A stretch of 64,000 nucleotides of DNA from Gammaproteobacteria bacterium (GCA_021773645.1 JAJFJU010000012.1:248001-312000), one strand, 5' to 3'; positions 1-10,954 are shown, counted from the first letter of the stretch. Numbers and translations are program-made. Notes: a model not told the origin generated them from the sequence alone.

Positions 1-2
1 GA

Positions 3-113
3 ATTGCCCTGATGGGCAGTACCGGGCGCTCTACCGGGCCTCATCTGCATTTTGAAGTACTACGTAATGGCAAGGCCATCAACCCGGCCCGCTTCATCCG
101 TTCCCGGAGTTGA
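3..113 (+). CDS. M23 family metallopeptidase, C-terminal end (partial)
   Basis: The first 37 codons of the window are the end of a gene that begins before it. The translation contains GPHLHFEV, the HxH zinc-ligand motif of M23 (LytM/lysostaphin-type) peptidases, followed by a typical tail ([12 protein letters not shown]). Such enzymes cut peptidoglycan cross-bridges, or act as EnvC/NlpD-like amidase activators. The remaining domains are outside the window, so catalytic competence cannot be judged. The gene runs the same way as secA and ends 154 bases before it. Confidence 0.85.
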   Translation: MALMGSTGRSTGPHLHFEVLRNGKAINPARFIRSRS

Positions 114-167
114 GTTATTTCCGAAAGACGGCTTAACCCCAAATTGCTGTGAGCCGTTTAATCGTTG

Positions 168-185
168 TTGAGGAGTTTGCCTCAA
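168..185 (+). promoter_or_regulatory. Small hairpin over a GAGGAG ribosome-binding site
   Basis: TTGAGG (168-173) and CCTCAA (180-185) form a six-base-pair stem with a six-base loop. The stem covers GAGGAG, the only good Shine-Dalgarno sequence between the M23 gene and secA. Pairing could modulate translation of the short ORF that follows. The stem is short and may be chance. Confidence 0.3.
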
Positions 186-188
186 GCA

Positions 189-287
189 ATGGTTAACCTG
201 GGTTTTCGTCAACAGCCTTTAAATTCTCGCGCCAGATGGCGTCATTCACCTATTATTTCCTATCAATATGATCGCAAATTTCATTAA
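189..287 (+). CDS. Possible 32-codon leader ORF overlapping the secA start
   Basis: An ATG-initiated reading frame of 32 codons begins 13 bases after a GAGGAG sequence and ends at TAA (285-287), inside secA and in another frame. secA itself has no evident Shine-Dalgarno before its ATG at 268 (the preceding bases are CTATTATTTCCTATCAAT), so translational coupling is possible. The peptide is basic and shows neither a signal sequence nor the SecM arrest motif, so it is not SecM. It could equally be a fortuitous ORF. Confidence 0.25.
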   Translation: MVNLGFRQQPLNSRARWRHSPIISYQYDRKFH

Positions 288-2973
288 GAAGATCGTTGGC
301 ACGCGCAATGACCGACAGTTAAAACGTATGGGCCGTACAGTGGTCCAGATTAACGCCCTGGAAGCGGAGATCTCCGCGCTCAGTGATGAGGAGTTGGCGG
401 CACGAACTCCTGCGCTTCGCGAGCGCCATGCGGCGGGCGAAGACTTGGACGCCTTGTTGCCAGAGGCCTTTGCGGTGGTTAGAGAGGCCGCACGTCGGGC
501 ACTGGATATGCGCCATTTCGATGTTCAGCTCATTGGCGGCATGGTGCTTCACGAGGGTCGGATCGCGGAGATGCGTACCGGTGAAGGCAAGACTTTGGTA
601 GCTACCCTAGCGGCCTATCTCAATGCCTTCGCGGGCAGCGTGCATGTGGTCACGGTGAACGATTACCTGGCTCACCGTGATGCCGCGTGGATGGGTGAAA
701 TCTTCAAATTCCTGGGAATGCGTACCGGCGTGGTGGTGGCAGGTATGAGCCCCGAGGATAAACAAGCCGCCTATGCTGCTGACATCGTTTACGGCACAAA
801 CAACGAGTTCGGCTTTGATTATCTGCGCGACAACATGGCTTTCACCCGTGACGAAAAAATGCAGGCCGATCTCGGCTTTGCCATCGTCGATGAAGTGGAC
901 TCGATTCTTATCGATGAGGCACGCACTCCGCTGATTATTTCCGGGCCCACCGATGACAACTCGGATCTCTATACCCAGGTTGATCGGCTGATTCCTACGC
1001 TGGAGAAACAGCAGGAAGAGGAGGGGCCCGGGGATTATTCGGTAGACGAAAAGTCCCGCCAAGTACATCTCACCGAGGACGGCCACGAACGTGTAGAGGC
1101 GATGCTGGAAGAGGCAGGACTGCTCGCTGCCGGTGAGAGTCTTTATGGTGCAGCCAATATTGGCTTGATGCACCATGTGTATGCCAGCCTGCGGGCCCAT
1201 GCGTTATTTCAGCGCGATGTGGATTATATGGTCAAGGATGGCCAAGTGGTTATTGTCGACGAGTTTACCGGCCGCACTATGCCAGGCCGGCGCTGGTCTG
1301 AAGGGCTGCATCAGGCGGTGGAGGCCAAGGAGGGAGTGGCCATCCAGAATGAGAATCAGACGCTGGCGTCCATTACCTTTCAGAATTATTTTCGACTGTA
1401 TGGAAATCTTTCAGGCATGACCGGTACGGCGGATACTGAGGCGGCAGAATTTCAGCAGATTTACGGTTTGGAAGTGGTGATTATTCCCACTCATAAACCG
1501 ATGACTCGCGAGGACAATAGCGATCTCGTTTACCTTTCTAAGGCTGAAAAATTCGCGGCTATCAGTGAGGATATTAAAGACTGCCAGCAGCGTGGGCAGC
1601 CGGTGCTGGTGGGTACCGCCTCCATTGAAACCTCGGAATATCTCTCGGGACTGCTCAGAAAGCAGCACATAGAGCACCAGGTGCTCAACGCAAAGCACCA
1701 TGCCAGTGAGGCGGAGATCATCGCTCAGGCAGGCCAGTCCGGAACGGTGACCATTGCCACGAATATGGCGGGTCGTGGTACCGACATCGTGTTGGGTGGC
1801 AATCTCAAGGTCGAGCTGGAGACGCTGGGGGAAGATGCCGACGAGGTACAGATTGCAGCGGTAAAGGCCGATTGGCAGCAGCGTCACGAGGCAGTACTCG
1901 CCAGTGGTGGTCTGCACATCGTTGGCTCCGAGCGGCACGAATCTAGGCGTATCGATAATCAATTACGTGGACGCGCTGGTCGTCAGGGTGATGCGGGTTC
2001 CAGCCGTTTTTATCTCTCGCTGGAAGATGATCTGATGCGCATCTTCGCCTCTGAGCGAATGGCGGCGATTATGCAAAAACTCGGCATGGAAGAGGGCGAG
2101 GCCATTGAACATCCATGGGTGACCAAGGCCATCGAAAATGCCCAGCGCAAGGTGGAAGGGCGTAACTTCGATATCCGCAAGCAATTGCTGGAATACGATG
2201 ATGTGGCAAACGATCAGCGGCGCGAGATCTATGCCCTGCGTAACGAATTGATGGCTACCGATGACGTCTCGGAAAATCTCTCTACCATGCGTGAGGAGGT
2301 GGCGGGCGGTATTGTGGATGGGTATATCCCCCCGCAAAGCCTTGAGGAACAGTGGGATGTGCCAGGTCTGGAGCAGGCGCTGGAGCACGAGTTTGCCCAG
2401 AAGCTCGATATCAGCGGATGGCTGGAAGCCGATGACAGTCTGCATCAGGAAACGCTCAGTGCGCGCGTACTCGAGAGCCTCGATGAGGCCTATGCCCAGA
2501 AGGTTGAGGCGGCGGGTGCGGAGCTCATGCGCTCCATTGAAAAGGCGGTAATGTTGCAGGTGCTTGATACCACCTGGAAGGAGCATCTCGCGGCCATGGA
2601 TTATCTGCGTCAGGGCATTCATCTGCGCGGATATGCGCAGAAAAACCCCAAACAGGAATTTAAACGCGAGGCCTTTGAGATGTTCCAGGGGCTGGTGGAA
2701 CACTTCAAGAGTGAAGTGGTCGGCGTGCTTTTCAAGGGGCAGGTTTGGGCCGAAGAGGATGTGGCCGCGGTGGAAGCACAGCGTCGGCAAAGCGCAGCCA
2801 TGGAGTTCCAGCATGAATCCGTGAACTTGGCCGAAGGCGAGGTTGAAGATGATGCCGAGCCCGAAGATGAGCATAGTCCCTTTGTACGCGAGGGTCGCAA
2901 GGTGGGTCGCAACGAGCCTTGCCCCTGTGGTTCGGGAAAAAAATACAAGCGATGCCACGGCCGTCTGAGTTAA
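268..2973 (+). CDS. secA: Preprotein translocase ATPase SecA
   Basis: This is the 901-residue motor ATPase that drives unfolded preproteins through SecYEG at the inner membrane. Walker A (TGEGKT) lies near residue 104, Walker B ([14 protein letters not shown]) near 209, and the preprotein cross-linking, second nucleotide-binding and helical scaffold regions follow in normal order. The C-terminus carries the SEC-C zinc motif [14 protein letters not shown], which binds SecB and lipids. Length is normal for gammaproteobacterial SecA. The start at 268 gives the conserved N-terminus but has no clear ribosome-binding site. argJ follows after 19 bases. Confidence 0.98.
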   Translation: MIANFIKKIVGTRNDRQLKRMGRTVVQINALEAEISALSDEELAARTPALRERHAAGEDLDALLPEAFAVVREAARRALDMRHFDVQLIGGMVLHEGRIAEMRTGEGKTLVATLAAYLNAFAGSVHVVTVNDYLAHRDAAWMGEIFKFLGMRTGVVVAGMSPEDKQAAYAADIVYGTNNEFGFDYLRDNMAFTRDEKMQADLGFAIVDEVDSILIDEARTPLIISGPTDDNSDLYTQVDRLIPTLEKQQEEEGPGDYSVDEKSRQVHLTEDGHERVEAMLEEAGLLAAGESLYGAANIGLMHHVYASLRAHALFQRDVDYMVKDGQVVIVDEFTGRTMPGRRWSEGLHQAVEAKEGVAIQNENQTLASITFQNYFRLYGNLSGMTGTADTEAAEFQQIYGLEVVIIPTHKPMTREDNSDLVYLSKAEKFAAISEDIKDCQQRGQPVLVGTASIETSEYLSGLLRKQHIEHQVLNAKHHASEAEIIAQAGQSGTVTIATNMAGRGTDIVLGGNLKVELETLGEDADEVQIAAVKADWQQRHEAVLASGGLHIVGSERHESRRIDNQLRGRAGRQGDAGSSRFYLSLEDDLMRIFASERMAAIMQKLGMEEGEAIEHPWVTKAIENAQRKVEGRNFDIRKQLLEYDDVANDQRREIYALRNELMATDDVSENLSTMREEVAGGIVDGYIPPQSLEEQWDVPGLEQALEHEFAQKLDISGWLEADDSLHQETLSARVLESLDEAYAQKVEAAGAELMRSIEKAVMLQVLDTTWKEHLAAMDYLRQGIHLRGYAQKNPKQEFKREAFEMFQGLVEHFKSEVVGVLFKGQVWAEEDVAAVEAQRRQSAAMEFQHESVNLAEGEVEDDAEPEDEHSPFVREGRKVGRNEPCPCGSGKKYKRCHGRLS

Positions 2974-2992
2974 TTCGGCAGGAGATACTGTC

Positions 2993-4213
2993 ATGGCGGT
3001 AGGATTGCATTCACCCGCACGTTTACCCCCCATTGCCGGCCTGCGCATCGGCACCGCTGAGGCGGGCATCAAATATAGTGATCGGCCGGATCTGGTGGTT
3101 TTCGAGCTTGCCGATACCACCCAGTGTGCCGCGATGTTCACCCGTAACCGTTTCTGTGCTGCGCCGGTCATTTTGGCCCGGAAACATCTGCGACAAGGGG
3201 CACCACGCTACCTCGTTATCAACTCTGGCAATGCCAATGCTGGCACCGGTGAAGCGGGTCTGCGGGATGCCTCCAAGGTGTGCGCCACTCTGGCCGCGTT
3301 GGGGGGCTGTGCTACCGAGACGGTATTGCCTTTCTCCACCGGAGTTATTGGTGAGCCTCTGCCGGTAGCACGACTGTGCAAGGCCTTGCCCGGCGTGCTG
3401 AAAAGCCTGGATGAGGATGCTTGGCTGCATGCCGCCCATGCCATCATGACCACCGATACGGTGGCCAAGGGCGCCTATCGAAAAATTCCCTGCACCAACG
3501 GCAAGGCGCACGTGGTGGGGATCGCCAAAGGCTCCGGCATGATCCGTCCGGACATGGCCACCATGCTGGTATTTATCGCTACGGATCTGGCGGTAACGTC
3601 GAAGCTGCTCCAGCGTGCGTTACAAGAGGCGGTGGCGACGAGCTTTCATCGTATTACCGTGGATGGTGATACCTCTACCAATGATGCCTGTGTGCTGGTG
3701 GCAACGGGTGCTGCTGGGACTGCTGTCATCAACAGTACCGACGATCCCGCTTATGCCGAACTGTGCCAAGCACTGGGTGAGGTCTGTCAGGAGCTAGCCC
3801 AGGCCATCGTGCGTGATGGTGAGGGTGCCACCAAGTTCATTACTATCGAGGTGTGTGAGGGGGGCAGTGAGCAAGAATGCCTCGACATCGCCTTTACTAT
3901 TGCCCATTCGCCGCTGGTTAAATCGGCCTTTTTCGCCAGCGATCCCAACTGGGGCCGGATACTTGCAGCGATAGGACGCGCTCCATTGCCTAATCTCAGC
4001 ATAGAAAAAATCCGTGTCCATCTGGGCGAGGTTTGCATTGTCGAGGACGGGGGACGGGCGGTGAGCTATCGCGAGGAATTGGGGCAGGCGGTAATGGATG
4101 AGCCGGAAATAGCGGTGCGCGTTGCCCTCGGACGTGGCACCAGCCAGGCCACGGTGTGGACCAGCGATCTTTCCTACGATTATGTGCGTATCAATGCTGA
4201 GTACCGCACCTGA
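2993..4213 (+). CDS. argJ: Bifunctional glutamate N-acetyltransferase / amino-acid acetyltransferase
   Basis: ArgJ (406 aa) transfers the acetyl group of N-acetylornithine to glutamate, giving ornithine and N-acetylglutamate in the cyclic arginine pathway. The autoproteolysis site is visible as KGSGMIRPDMATML; Thr190 is the expected nucleophile and new N-terminus of the beta chain. The conserved NSGNANAGTG segment lies near residue 77 and the substrate-binding region SDPNWGR near 316. The ATG at 2993 is preceded by GGCAGGAGATACTGTC, a good ribosome-binding site. The gene overlaps or abuts the Nudix-ThiE gene downstream, suggesting one transcript with secA. Confidence 0.97.
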   Translation: MAVGLHSPARLPPIAGLRIGTAEAGIKYSDRPDLVVFELADTTQCAAMFTRNRFCAAPVILARKHLRQGAPRYLVINSGNANAGTGEAGLRDASKVCATLAALGGCATETVLPFSTGVIGEPLPVARLCKALPGVLKSLDEDAWLHAAHAIMTTDTVAKGAYRKIPCTNGKAHVVGIAKGSGMIRPDMATMLVFIATDLAVTSKLLQRALQEAVATSFHRITVDGDTSTNDACVLVATGAAGTAVINSTDDPAYAELCQALGEVCQELAQAIVRDGEGATKFITIEVCEGGSEQECLDIAFTIAHSPLVKSAFFASDPNWGRILAAIGRAPLPNLSIEKIRVHLGEVCIVEDGGRAVSYREELGQAVMDEPEIAVRVALGRGTSQATVWTSDLSYDYVRINAEYRT

Positions 4214-5183
4214 GCCTATGCCTGGCGGCACCTGGTCAGGGGAGCTCCACGTGGTGGCTGCGGCCTTGATAGACCAGCGCGGGCGCGTATTGCTTGCACG
4301 ACGTCATGAGCACCTTCATCAGGGTGGGCTGTGGGAATTTCCCGGTGGCAAGTTGGAGGTTGGGGAGAGCGTATCCACAGCGTTGACACGCGAGCTCAAA
4401 GAAGAGCTTGGTATTGAAGCTAGCTCTGGTCGCCCCCTGATTCGTGTGCATCACCACTATCCTGAAGGCGCAGTGCTATTGGATGTCTGGCGGATTGAGC
4501 AGTGGCAAGGCATTCCTCACGGATGTGAAAATCAGGCTGTAGAATGGGTGGCTCTTGATGACCTCCCTAAGCGTTCTTTTCCGGCAGCCGATGCCCCGGT
4601 GATCTCTGCTTTGCGGCTACCCTCCCGCTATCTCATCACCCCTGAACCTGAAGGTGATACAGCGTATTTCCTGCAACAATTACGCCGCAGCCTTGAAGCT
4701 GGCCTGCAGCTTGTTCAGTTACGCGCCAAAGGCTGTGAGCGGATGGATTATAGAGAGCTAGCTCAGGCCGCGAGCCATTTATGCGCGGAATTCGGAGCAA
4801 AATTATTATTAAATACTGGCCCCCAATGGGTCTCTGAACTCGGGGCCCAAGGTGTCCATCTGGATTCCCGGCGACTGCATGCCTTGCATGAACGCCCGCT
4901 GGGTCCGGAATATTGGGTGGGGGCCTCCTGTCATAATCCCGAGGATCTGCAACAGGCTCATGCTATCAATGCGGACTTTGCCGTGCTTTCGCCGGTGCAG
5001 CCTACCGCCAGTCATCCGGGGGCAAAGGCCATTGGCTGGGAATGTTTTTCCCAGTGGGTAGATGAAGCGAAGCTGCCGGTGTATGCCCTGGGTGGCATGG
5101 CAGAGGCTAATATAGAGACTGCCTGGCATCACGGTGCCCAGGGAATCGCGGCCATACGCAGTTTATGGGGAGGATTGGAATGA
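4194..5183 (+). CDS. Nudix (MutT-like) hydrolase fused to a ThiE/TenI-like domain
   Basis: The N-terminal half has a complete Nudix box (GGKLEVGESVSTALTRELKE followed by ELGI), as in MutT, which removes 8-oxo-dGTP. The C-terminal half (about residues 145-329) is a thiamine-phosphate-synthase/TenI-type barrel with QLVQLRAKG, LLLNTG, GVHLDSR and YALGGM segments. This two-domain arrangement is a known gammaproteobacterial family. Whether the second domain makes thiamine phosphate is unsettled. The start may be ATG 4194, which overlaps argJ, or ATG 4218 just after the argJ stop. The stop overlaps the next gene as ATGA. Confidence 0.9.
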   Translation: MLSTAPEPMPGGTWSGELHVVAAALIDQRGRVLLARRHEHLHQGGLWEFPGGKLEVGESVSTALTRELKEELGIEASSGRPLIRVHHHYPEGAVLLDVWRIEQWQGIPHGCENQAVEWVALDDLPKRSFPAADAPVISALRLPSRYLITPEPEGDTAYFLQQLRRSLEAGLQLVQLRAKGCERMDYRELAQAASHLCAEFGAKLLLNTGPQWVSELGAQGVHLDSRRLHALHERPLGPEYWVGASCHNPEDLQQAHAINADFAVLSPVQPTASHPGAKAIGWECFSQWVDEAKLPVYALGGMAEANIETAWHHGAQGIAAIRSLWGGLE

Positions 5184-5815
5184 ACCTGGATGCAATGCTT
5201 GGTTTTGCCGTAGTCAGCCTAGTGATCGCCATCTCGCCGGGAGCCAGCTGGCTATATGTCATTACCTCCACCATTCAACAAGGGCGTGCTGCCGGTACCA
5301 TGGCGATTGCCGGCAATGCGACGGGCATCCTTTGTCACACCGCTTTTGCGGTAGTTGGTTTGTCTGCCCTGCTCTATTACTCGGCCAGCCTGTATACCGT
5401 GATCAAGTGGCTGGGAGCTATTTATTTGATGTATCTGGCCTTTCAGATCATCCGTTCGAAAACCCAGAAAGCAGGGGGCAATGGCGTCGCATCGAATCGC
5501 TCTTCCGTACAGATCTATCGCCAGGGTGTGCTGATTAACGTCCTTAACCCGAAAGTATCGTTACTGATGTTTGCCCTGTTGCCGCAGTTTGTCGATCCGG
5601 AGGCTGGAAATGCGGCGGGCCAGATCGCGGTTTTTGGCATTCAGCATGCGTTGATAGCGAGTTGCGTGTTGACTGCGATTATGGGGACGGTGAGTCGAGC
5701 GGCAAGCTGGCTGTTGGCATCAGCGGAGCGAGAACGAGGATTTCGCTGGCTATGTGGCAGTGTGCTTTTTGGTCTGGGCGCCTATTTGGCTGTGGGTGAA
5801 CGGCCACAGATTTAG
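5180..5815 (+). CDS. LysE/RhtB family amino-acid exporter
   Basis: The product is a 211-residue inner-membrane protein with about six hydrophobic segments. It has the LysE-family N-terminus (VSLVIAISPGASWLYV), the central GAIYLMYLAFQIIRS segment and LINVLNPKVSLLMFALLPQF. Members export amino acids such as homoserine, threonine or lysine; the substrate here is unknown. The ATG at 5180 overlaps the upstream stop (ATGA) and has GGAGG six bases before it, so it is preferred over ATG 5165. A strong terminator follows. Confidence 0.9.
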   Translation: MNLDAMLGFAVVSLVIAISPGASWLYVITSTIQQGRAAGTMAIAGNATGILCHTAFAVVGLSALLYYSASLYTVIKWLGAIYLMYLAFQIIRSKTQKAGGNGVASNRSSVQIYRQGVLINVLNPKVSLLMFALLPQFVDPEAGNAAGQIAVFGIQHALIASCVLTAIMGTVSRAASWLLASAERERGFRWLCGSVLFGLGAYLAVGERPQI

Positions 5816-5822
5816 GCTGCCT

Positions 5823-5858
5823 AAAAAAAAGCCAGCCCGGTATGGGGCTGGCTTTTTT
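5823..5858. terminator. Bidirectional rho-independent terminator
   Basis: GCCAGCCC (5831-5838) pairs with GGGCTGGC (5845-5852). The stem has an eight-A run on its left and a six-T run on its right, so it can end both the rightward LysE transcript and the leftward ferredoxin transcript. Confidence 0.9.
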
Positions 5859-5877
5859 CCCTTACGCCGGGCAAATG

Positions 5878-5900
5878 CTGATGGAGCTAAGCTCCATCAG
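5878..5900. repeat. Near-perfect palindrome after the ferredoxin gene
   Basis: Eleven bases, CTGATGGAGCT, are repeated in inverted orientation around a single central A, 14 bases past the ferredoxin stop. There is no adjacent T run. It may be a 3'-end stabilising hairpin or a protein-binding dyad. Confidence 0.55.
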
Positions 5901-5914
5901 AGGCATGTTGCTGT

Positions 5915-6238
5915 TTAGCGTTCCAGATACTGCAGTTTGTCTGTTTTGCCGTCCCACTCCTCGGCATCATCCGGAGCGTCTTTCTGCTCGGTAATCACCG
6001 GCCATTCCCGCGAGAGCTCTTCATTGAGCTCAATGTACTGCTCTTGCTCATCGGAAAGATCGTCTTCGGAAAGGATCGCCTCCGCCGGGCATTCCGGCTC
6101 ACACAGGGTGCAATCAATGCACTCGTCCGGGTCGATGACCAGGAAGTTGGGGCCTTCGTGGAAGCAGTCCACCGGGCAGACCTCTACGCAGTCCGTGTAT
6201 TTACACTTGATACAGTTTTCGGTAACGACAAAAGTCAT
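5915..6238 (-). CDS. fdxA: 7Fe ferredoxin (FdxA family)
   Basis: This 107-residue electron carrier has a [3Fe-4S] plus a [4Fe-4S] cluster. The N-terminal cysteine pattern (CIKCKYTDC then CPVDC) and the second motif [12 protein letters not shown] match the Azotobacter/Pseudomonas FdxA type. It also has the acidic C-terminal extension ([21 protein letters not shown]) typical of that group. It probably donates electrons to cytoplasmic redox enzymes; the partner is not shown by context. It lies between mutS and the LysE gene and is read leftward into the shared terminator. Confidence 0.95.
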   Translation of the reverse strand: MTFVVTENCIKCKYTDCVEVCPVDCFHEGPNFLVIDPDECIDCTLCEPECPAEAILSEDDLSDEQEQYIELNEELSREWPVITEQKDAPDDAEEWDGKTDKLQYLER

Positions 6239-6333
6239 CGTAGTTCCTCGGTCATTCGTCCCGCCATACGCAGGAGCCAGTGGGTTTTTCTTAATCGCGC
6301 GATTCTATCGAGCTTTTGGCCCTCTGGCGAGTC

Positions 6334-8892
6334 CTAGCGGTCGTTATTTTGTAGTTTTTTCAGGGCGTAGAGAGTTTCGAGCGCTTGGCGCGGGCTGAGT
6401 TGATCCGGCTCCAGTTGCTGCACTGCATCGTGCAATGCATCCCGTGAGGGCGGTATAAATAGATCAGCTTGTGCGCTGGGTTGACGGGCGTGGCGCGTTT
6501 GACCTGTTTGTTCCAGCTCCGAGAGAAAGTTGCGGGCCGCGCTGATTACCTCAGATGGCATTCCGGCCAATGCCGCCACCTGGAGGCCGTAACTCTGGTT
6601 TGCGGCCCCCTCACGCAATTGATGGAGAAAGACGATGCGATGCTCATGCTCCACCGCATCAAGATGTACGTTTCGCGTTCCCGGCAGTTCATCGGCCAAC
6701 GCCGTAAGCTCGAAATAATGGGTGGAGAATAGAGTAAATGCCTGTAAGCGCGTGGCAATCCAGGCGGCGCTGGCCCAAGCCAGAGCAAGGCCATCGTAGG
6801 TGCTGGTGCCACGCCCCATCTCATCCATCAATACCAGGCTTTGCGGGCTGGCGTTGTGGAGAATGTTTGCGGCCTCGGTCATTTCCACCATGAAGGTGGA
6901 GCGCCCCCCGGCCAGATCATCGGCTGCGCCAATACGGGTGAAGATGCGGTCGATAGGTCCGATGATTGCTTCTTCTGCCGGTACAAAACTGCCGATGCAG
7001 GCGAGCAAGACTATAAGCGCAGATTGGCGCATATAGGTGGATTTTCCACCCATATTGGGTCCGGTAATGATCAGCAGGCGGCGCTCGGAATCCATCTCCA
7101 GATCATTGGCTACGAAGGGTGCCTCCAGGGCCTGTTCTACCACTGGATGGCGCCCACCACGGATGTGTATGCCCGATTCCTCACTTAATTCTGGGCGGCT
7201 GAAGTCCAGGCTCAGTGCGCGTTCAGCTAAGCAGGCCAGCACGTCGAGCTCGGAAATCGCCGCTGCAGCTTGCTGCAAGGCGGGCAGGTGTTGTCGACAT
7301 TCCTCAATGAGTGCCTCGTAGAGCGCCTTCTCCCGAGCCAAGGCACGTTCCCGGGCACTCAATACCTGGTCCTCAAAGGTCTTTAGCTCGGCGGTGATGT
7401 AACGCTCCACTGCCTTTAGGGTCTGTCGCCTAGTCCACTCTGCGGGGGCCTTGTCCACGTGGGCACGGCTGATCTCGATGAAGTAGCCATGCACCCGGTT
7501 ATAGCCCACCTTGAGATTGGCAATCCCGCTGCGCTCACGCTCACGTACTTCCAGTTGCTGCAGATAGCCGGTGGTTTCCCGGCTCAGGCCGCGCAGTTGA
7601 TCCAGGTTTTCGTCATAGCCATCGTTAATGACCCCGCCATCACGGATGAGTACCGGTGGGTTGTCGATGATGGCGCGGGCCAGCAGTGCCTGGAGCTCTG
7701 AAAAGGTGCCGATCTCTCTGCTTTTCGCGGTGATTAAGGGGCTATCCAGTTTTTCCAGGCAGCCTGCCAGCGCCGGTAATAGGCCCAGTGCCCGTCCCAA
7801 TTGTTCGAGGTCCCGCGGTCGTGCCGAGCCTAGTGCCACACGGGCGAGGATGCGTTCGATATCACCAATGCCGTGAAGTATTTCTCGCAAGCCCTCACTA
7901 GCCTGATCCACCAGTAGGGTTTCGATGCAGTGATGGCGTAGACGCAGGCGTGCCTGGTCGCGTAGCGGCTTCCCTAGCCAGCGCCCCAACAGGCGACCCC
8001 CCATCGCGGTCACGGTGCTGTCGAGGAGGCCCTGCAAGGTGTGTTCTGGTCGGCCCGCCAGGCTGTCACTAATCTCCAGATTCCGTCGGGTCACTGGGTC
8101 AAGAATGACGCTGTCTTCGAGCTTGTCTACCCGCAGGGCGTTGATATGGGGCAGGGCGGTGCGCTGGGTATCACGGACATAGTGCAACAGGCAGCCAGCG
8201 GCACCGATGGCGAGCGTCATGCCCTCGCAACCAAAGCCCGTGAGTTCGTGGGTTTGGAATTGCTCGCACAACAGGCGTTCGGCGGTATCGTGGCTAAAAT
8301 GCCAGGGGGCCATGCGTACCGTGGGTGGCAGATCGGGTCTTGCGGGTGGTGCGGCCAAGTCTTCCGATAATAGCCATTCCGAGGGCTTCAGGCGTTCCAG
8401 TTCGGCATTCAGTGCCGCTAGGCCTGCTACCTCCATCACACGAAAGTCACCACGACCGAGATCCAGGCTGGCAATGCCCCAGTGCTCGCCGTTTCCATTG
8501 ATTGCCACTAGTAAGTTATCGCGCCTAGCCTCTAGCAGTGCATCATCGGTGACCGTGCCGGGAGTGATGATACGGCTGACCGCGCGCTCCACTGGGCCTT
8601 TGCTAGTGGCTGGATCACCCACCTGTTCGCAGATAACGGCGCTTTCACCCAGGCGGATTAGCTTGGCCAGATAGGGCTCGATGGCGTGGAAGGGCACCCC
8701 GGCCATGGGAATGGGTTCGCCGTTTGAGCGACCGCGGGCGGTGAGGGTGATATCCAGCAGCTTGGCGGCACGGCGGGCATCCTCAAAAAACAGCTCGTAG
8801 AAATCCCCCATGCGGTAAAGCAGGAGCTGGTCTGGGAATTGGGCCTTGAAGCCAAGATATTGCTGTATGACGGGTGAATGCTGGGCTGCCAT
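6334..8892 (-). CDS. mutS: DNA mismatch repair protein MutS
   Basis: MutS (852 aa) recognises mismatches and recruits MutL. The mismatch-binding motif [11 protein letters not shown] is near the N-terminus, Walker [14 protein letters not shown] and the Walker B/ABC region [18 protein letters not shown] in the C-terminal ATPase domain. ATG 8892 starts the conserved sequence [19 protein letters not shown]. The frame stays open another 77 codons upstream, but that stretch overlaps htpG and its promoter and is not MutS-like. The gene is divergent from htpG. Confidence 0.98.
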   Translation of the reverse strand: MAAQHSPVIQQYLGFKAQFPDQLLLYRMGDFYELFFEDARRAAKLLDITLTARGRSNGEPIPMAGVPFHAIEPYLAKLIRLGESAVICEQVGDPATSKGPVERAVSRIITPGTVTDDALLEARRDNLLVAINGNGEHWGIASLDLGRGDFRVMEVAGLAALNAELERLKPSEWLLSEDLAAPPARPDLPPTVRMAPWHFSHDTAERLLCEQFQTHELTGFGCEGMTLAIGAAGCLLHYVRDTQRTALPHINALRVDKLEDSVILDPVTRRNLEISDSLAGRPEHTLQGLLDSTVTAMGGRLLGRWLGKPLRDQARLRLRHHCIETLLVDQASEGLREILHGIGDIERILARVALGSARPRDLEQLGRALGLLPALAGCLEKLDSPLITAKSREIGTFSELQALLARAIIDNPPVLIRDGGVINDGYDENLDQLRGLSRETTGYLQQLEVRERERSGIANLKVGYNRVHGYFIEISRAHVDKAPAEWTRRQTLKAVERYITAELKTFEDQVLSARERALAREKALYEALIEECRQHLPALQQAAAAISELDVLACLAERALSLDFSRPELSEESGIHIRGGRHPVVEQALEAPFVANDLEMDSERRLLIITGPNMGGKSTYMRQSALIVLLACIGSFVPAEEAIIGPIDRIFTRIGAADDLAGGRSTFMVEMTEAANILHNASPQSLVLMDEMGRGTSTYDGLALAWASAAWIATRLQAFTLFSTHYFELTALADELPGTRNVHLDAVEHEHRIVFLHQLREGAANQSYGLQVAALAGMPSEVISAARNFLSELEQTGQTRHARQPSAQADLFIPPSRDALHDAVQQLEPDQLSPRQALETLYALKKLQNNDR

Positions 8893-8934
8893 CAGTGCAA
8901 GTTTAACCAAAGCCTCCTGCCCCGGCCACGGGGG

Positions 8935-8962
8935 CTTGAAACCCTGACTTTGAACCCCATAT
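8935..8962 (+). promoter_or_regulatory. Heat-shock (sigma-32) promoter of htpG
   Basis: CTTGAAA (8935-8941), then 13 bases, then CCCCATAT (8955-8962) matches the sigma-32 consensus (CTTGAAA, 13-15 bases, CCCCATnT) almost exactly. It points at htpG, whose start codon is 39 bases further on. Confidence 0.9.
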
Positions 8963-9001
8963 GGATCTACCTCAGTGTTTAATTTCAGGAGCCGATGTGC
9001 C

Positions 9002-10954
9002 ATGAGTGTAGATGCAAAGAAAGAGACCCTTGGATTCCAGACAGAGGTAAAGCAGCTGCTGGACCTGATGGTCCACTCCCTATACAGCAATAAGGAGATC
9101 TTTCTCCGCGAGCTGATTTCCAATGCCGCTGATGCGGCGGATAAGCTGCGTTTTGAGGCGCTGTCGGATGGCGAGCTTTACGAGGGCGATGGCGAGCTCT
9201 CGGTGCACGTGGATTTCGACGAAAAGGCACGCACCATCACGGTGCGGGATAACGGCATCGGCATGAGCCGTGAGGACCTGATCGAGCATCTTGGCACCAT
9301 CGCCAAATCCGGTACCCGCCAGTTTTTTGATTCTCTTACCGGCGATCAGTCCAAGGACGCGCAGCTCATTGGCCAGTTTGGCGTGGGTTTTTATTCCGTA
9401 TTCATCATCGCCGACAAGGTTTCGGTAACCACCCGCCGCGCCGGTCTGGAATCTACCCACGGTGCTTGCTGGGTGTCGTCGGGTGATGGCGAGTACACCA
9501 TAGAGAATGTCGATGTAGCTCAGCGTGGCACCGAGGTGGTGCTGCATTTACGCGAAGATGAGGACGAATTTCTCAACGGCTTTCGCCTGCGCAATATCAT
9601 TCACACCTATTCCGAGCACATCACTTTGCCCATTAACATGCCCGCCGAAGAGGCACCGGTGGCGGAAGGGGAAGAGGAGCCCACGGAGCCCAAGGGCGAT
9701 GAGCGGGTCAACAGCGCCACCGCGTTGTGGGCACGTAGCAAGAACGACATCAAGGATGATGAATACGATGAATTCTACAAGCATGTCTCCCACGACTTTG
9801 AGGCACCACTGGCCCGTATACACAGCCAGGTAGAGGGAAAGCTCGAATATACCTCGCTGCTGTTCATCCCAGCGCGTGCGCCCTTTGACCTGTGGGATCG
9901 CCAGAAACGCCACGGGGTCAAACTCTACGTGCGTCGCGTATTCATCATGGACGATGCCGAGCAGCTCATGCCCTCCTATCTTCGCTTTGTGCGCGGGATA
10001 GTGGATTCCAATGATCTGCCACTTAACGTCTCGCGCGAGATCTTGCAGAAAAATCGCCAGATCGATTCTATTCGTGCCGGTTCGGTGAAAAAGGTGCTGG
10101 GTTTGTTGAAAAACCTCGCCAATAACGAGGCCGAGAAATACGCCAGTTTCTGGGAGGAGTTTGGACGGGCGATGAAAGAGGGCATCATTGAGGATCAGAA
10201 AAATCAGGAGGTCTTGGCCAAACTACTGCGCTTTGCCTCCACTCATAACGATTCCGACGAGCAAAATGTCTCTCTGGATGCCTATCTAGAACGTATGCCC
10301 GAGGGTCAGGACAAGATTTATTTTCTCACTGCTGACAACTGGGCAGCGGCCAAGGACAGCCCGCATCTGGAAGTATTCCGTGATAAGGGCGTCGAGGTGC
10401 TACTGCTCACCGATGAGATCGACGAATGGCTGGTTTCTCACCTCACCAACTATCAGGACAAGGCGCTGAAATCCATCACCAAGGGTGAGTTGGATCTCGA
10501 TGATCTGAAGGGCGAAAAGGACAAAGCCGAAGATAAGTCCGAGGACAAGGAGGAAAGTGCCGGTGAGATGGATGCATTGGCCAAGCGCCTCAAAGAGGCT
10601 CTGGGTGACAAGGTAGAAGCGGTGCGTGCCAGCAAGCGTCTGACGACCTCACCAGCCTGTCTGGTGAGCAGCGACCATGATATGGGCGCACATATGGAGC
10701 GCATCCTGCGTTCCGCGGGACAAGCGGTACCCACGAGTAAGCCAATCCTGGAATTCAATCCGACCCATCCCTTGATCGTGCGGATGGATGTCGAGAGTGA
10801 TGAGGAGGGTTTCGCAAACTGGGGTCATCTGCTACTGGACCAGGCGGTGCTGCAAGACGGTGGACGTCTCGATGATGCTGCGGGCTTCGTGTCACGGCTT
10901 AATGAGACCTTGCTCACACTTTTGGAGCCCGAGGAAGCGACTACGGCGGAATAG
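9002..10954 (+). CDS. htpG: Molecular chaperone HtpG (Hsp90)
   Basis: HtpG (650 aa) is the bacterial Hsp90, a dimeric ATP-dependent chaperone. GHKL ATPase motifs are present: [18 protein letters not shown], and [10 protein letters not shown] short acidic linker ([20 protein letters not shown]) separates the N-terminal and middle domains. The catalytic-loop region [12 protein letters not shown] and a charged segment rich in Lys, Glu and Asp before the C-terminal dimerisation domain follow. ATG 9002 has AGGAG nine bases upstream and lies just after a sigma-32 promoter, so it is preferred over ATG 8975. Confidence 0.98.
   Translation: MSVDAKKETLGFQTEVKQLLDLMVHSLYSNKEIFLRELISNAADAADKLRFEALSDGELYEGDGELSVHVDFDEKARTITVRDNGIGMSREDLIEHLGTIAKSGTRQFFDSLTGDQSKDAQLIGQFGVGFYSVFIIADKVSVTTRRAGLESTHGACWVSSGDGEYTIENVDVAQRGTEVVLHLREDEDEFLNGFRLRNIIHTYSEHITLPINMPAEEAPVAEGEEEPTEPKGDERVNSATALWARSKNDIKDDEYDEFYKHVSHDFEAPLARIHSQVEGKLEYTSLLFIPARAPFDLWDRQKRHGVKLYVRRVFIMDDAEQLMPSYLRFVRGIVDSNDLPLNVSREILQKNRQIDSIRAGSVKKVLGLLKNLANNEAEKYASFWEEFGRAMKEGIIEDQKNQEVLAKLLRFASTHNDSDEQNVSLDAYLERMPEGQDKIYFLTADNWAAAKDSPHLEVFRDKGVEVLLLTDEIDEWLVSHLTNYQDKALKSITKGELDLDDLKGEKDKAEDKSEDKEESAGEMDALAKRLKEALGDKVEAVRASKRLTTSPACLVSSDHDMGAHMERILRSAGQAVPTSKPILEFNPTHPLIVRMDVESDEEGFANWGHLLLDQAVLQDGGRLDDAAGFVSRLNETLLTLLEPEEATTAE

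Noticed and set aside
1963-3171. 402-codon open frame antisense to the end of secA and start of argJ
   Set aside because: It lies entirely over two well-conserved genes, its product matches nothing I know, and it is explained by codon bias in the sense strand.
8893-9123. 77-codon N-terminal extension of mutS
   Set aside because: It overlaps the htpG promoter and coding start, and is not MutS-like; the conserved N-terminus starts at 8892.
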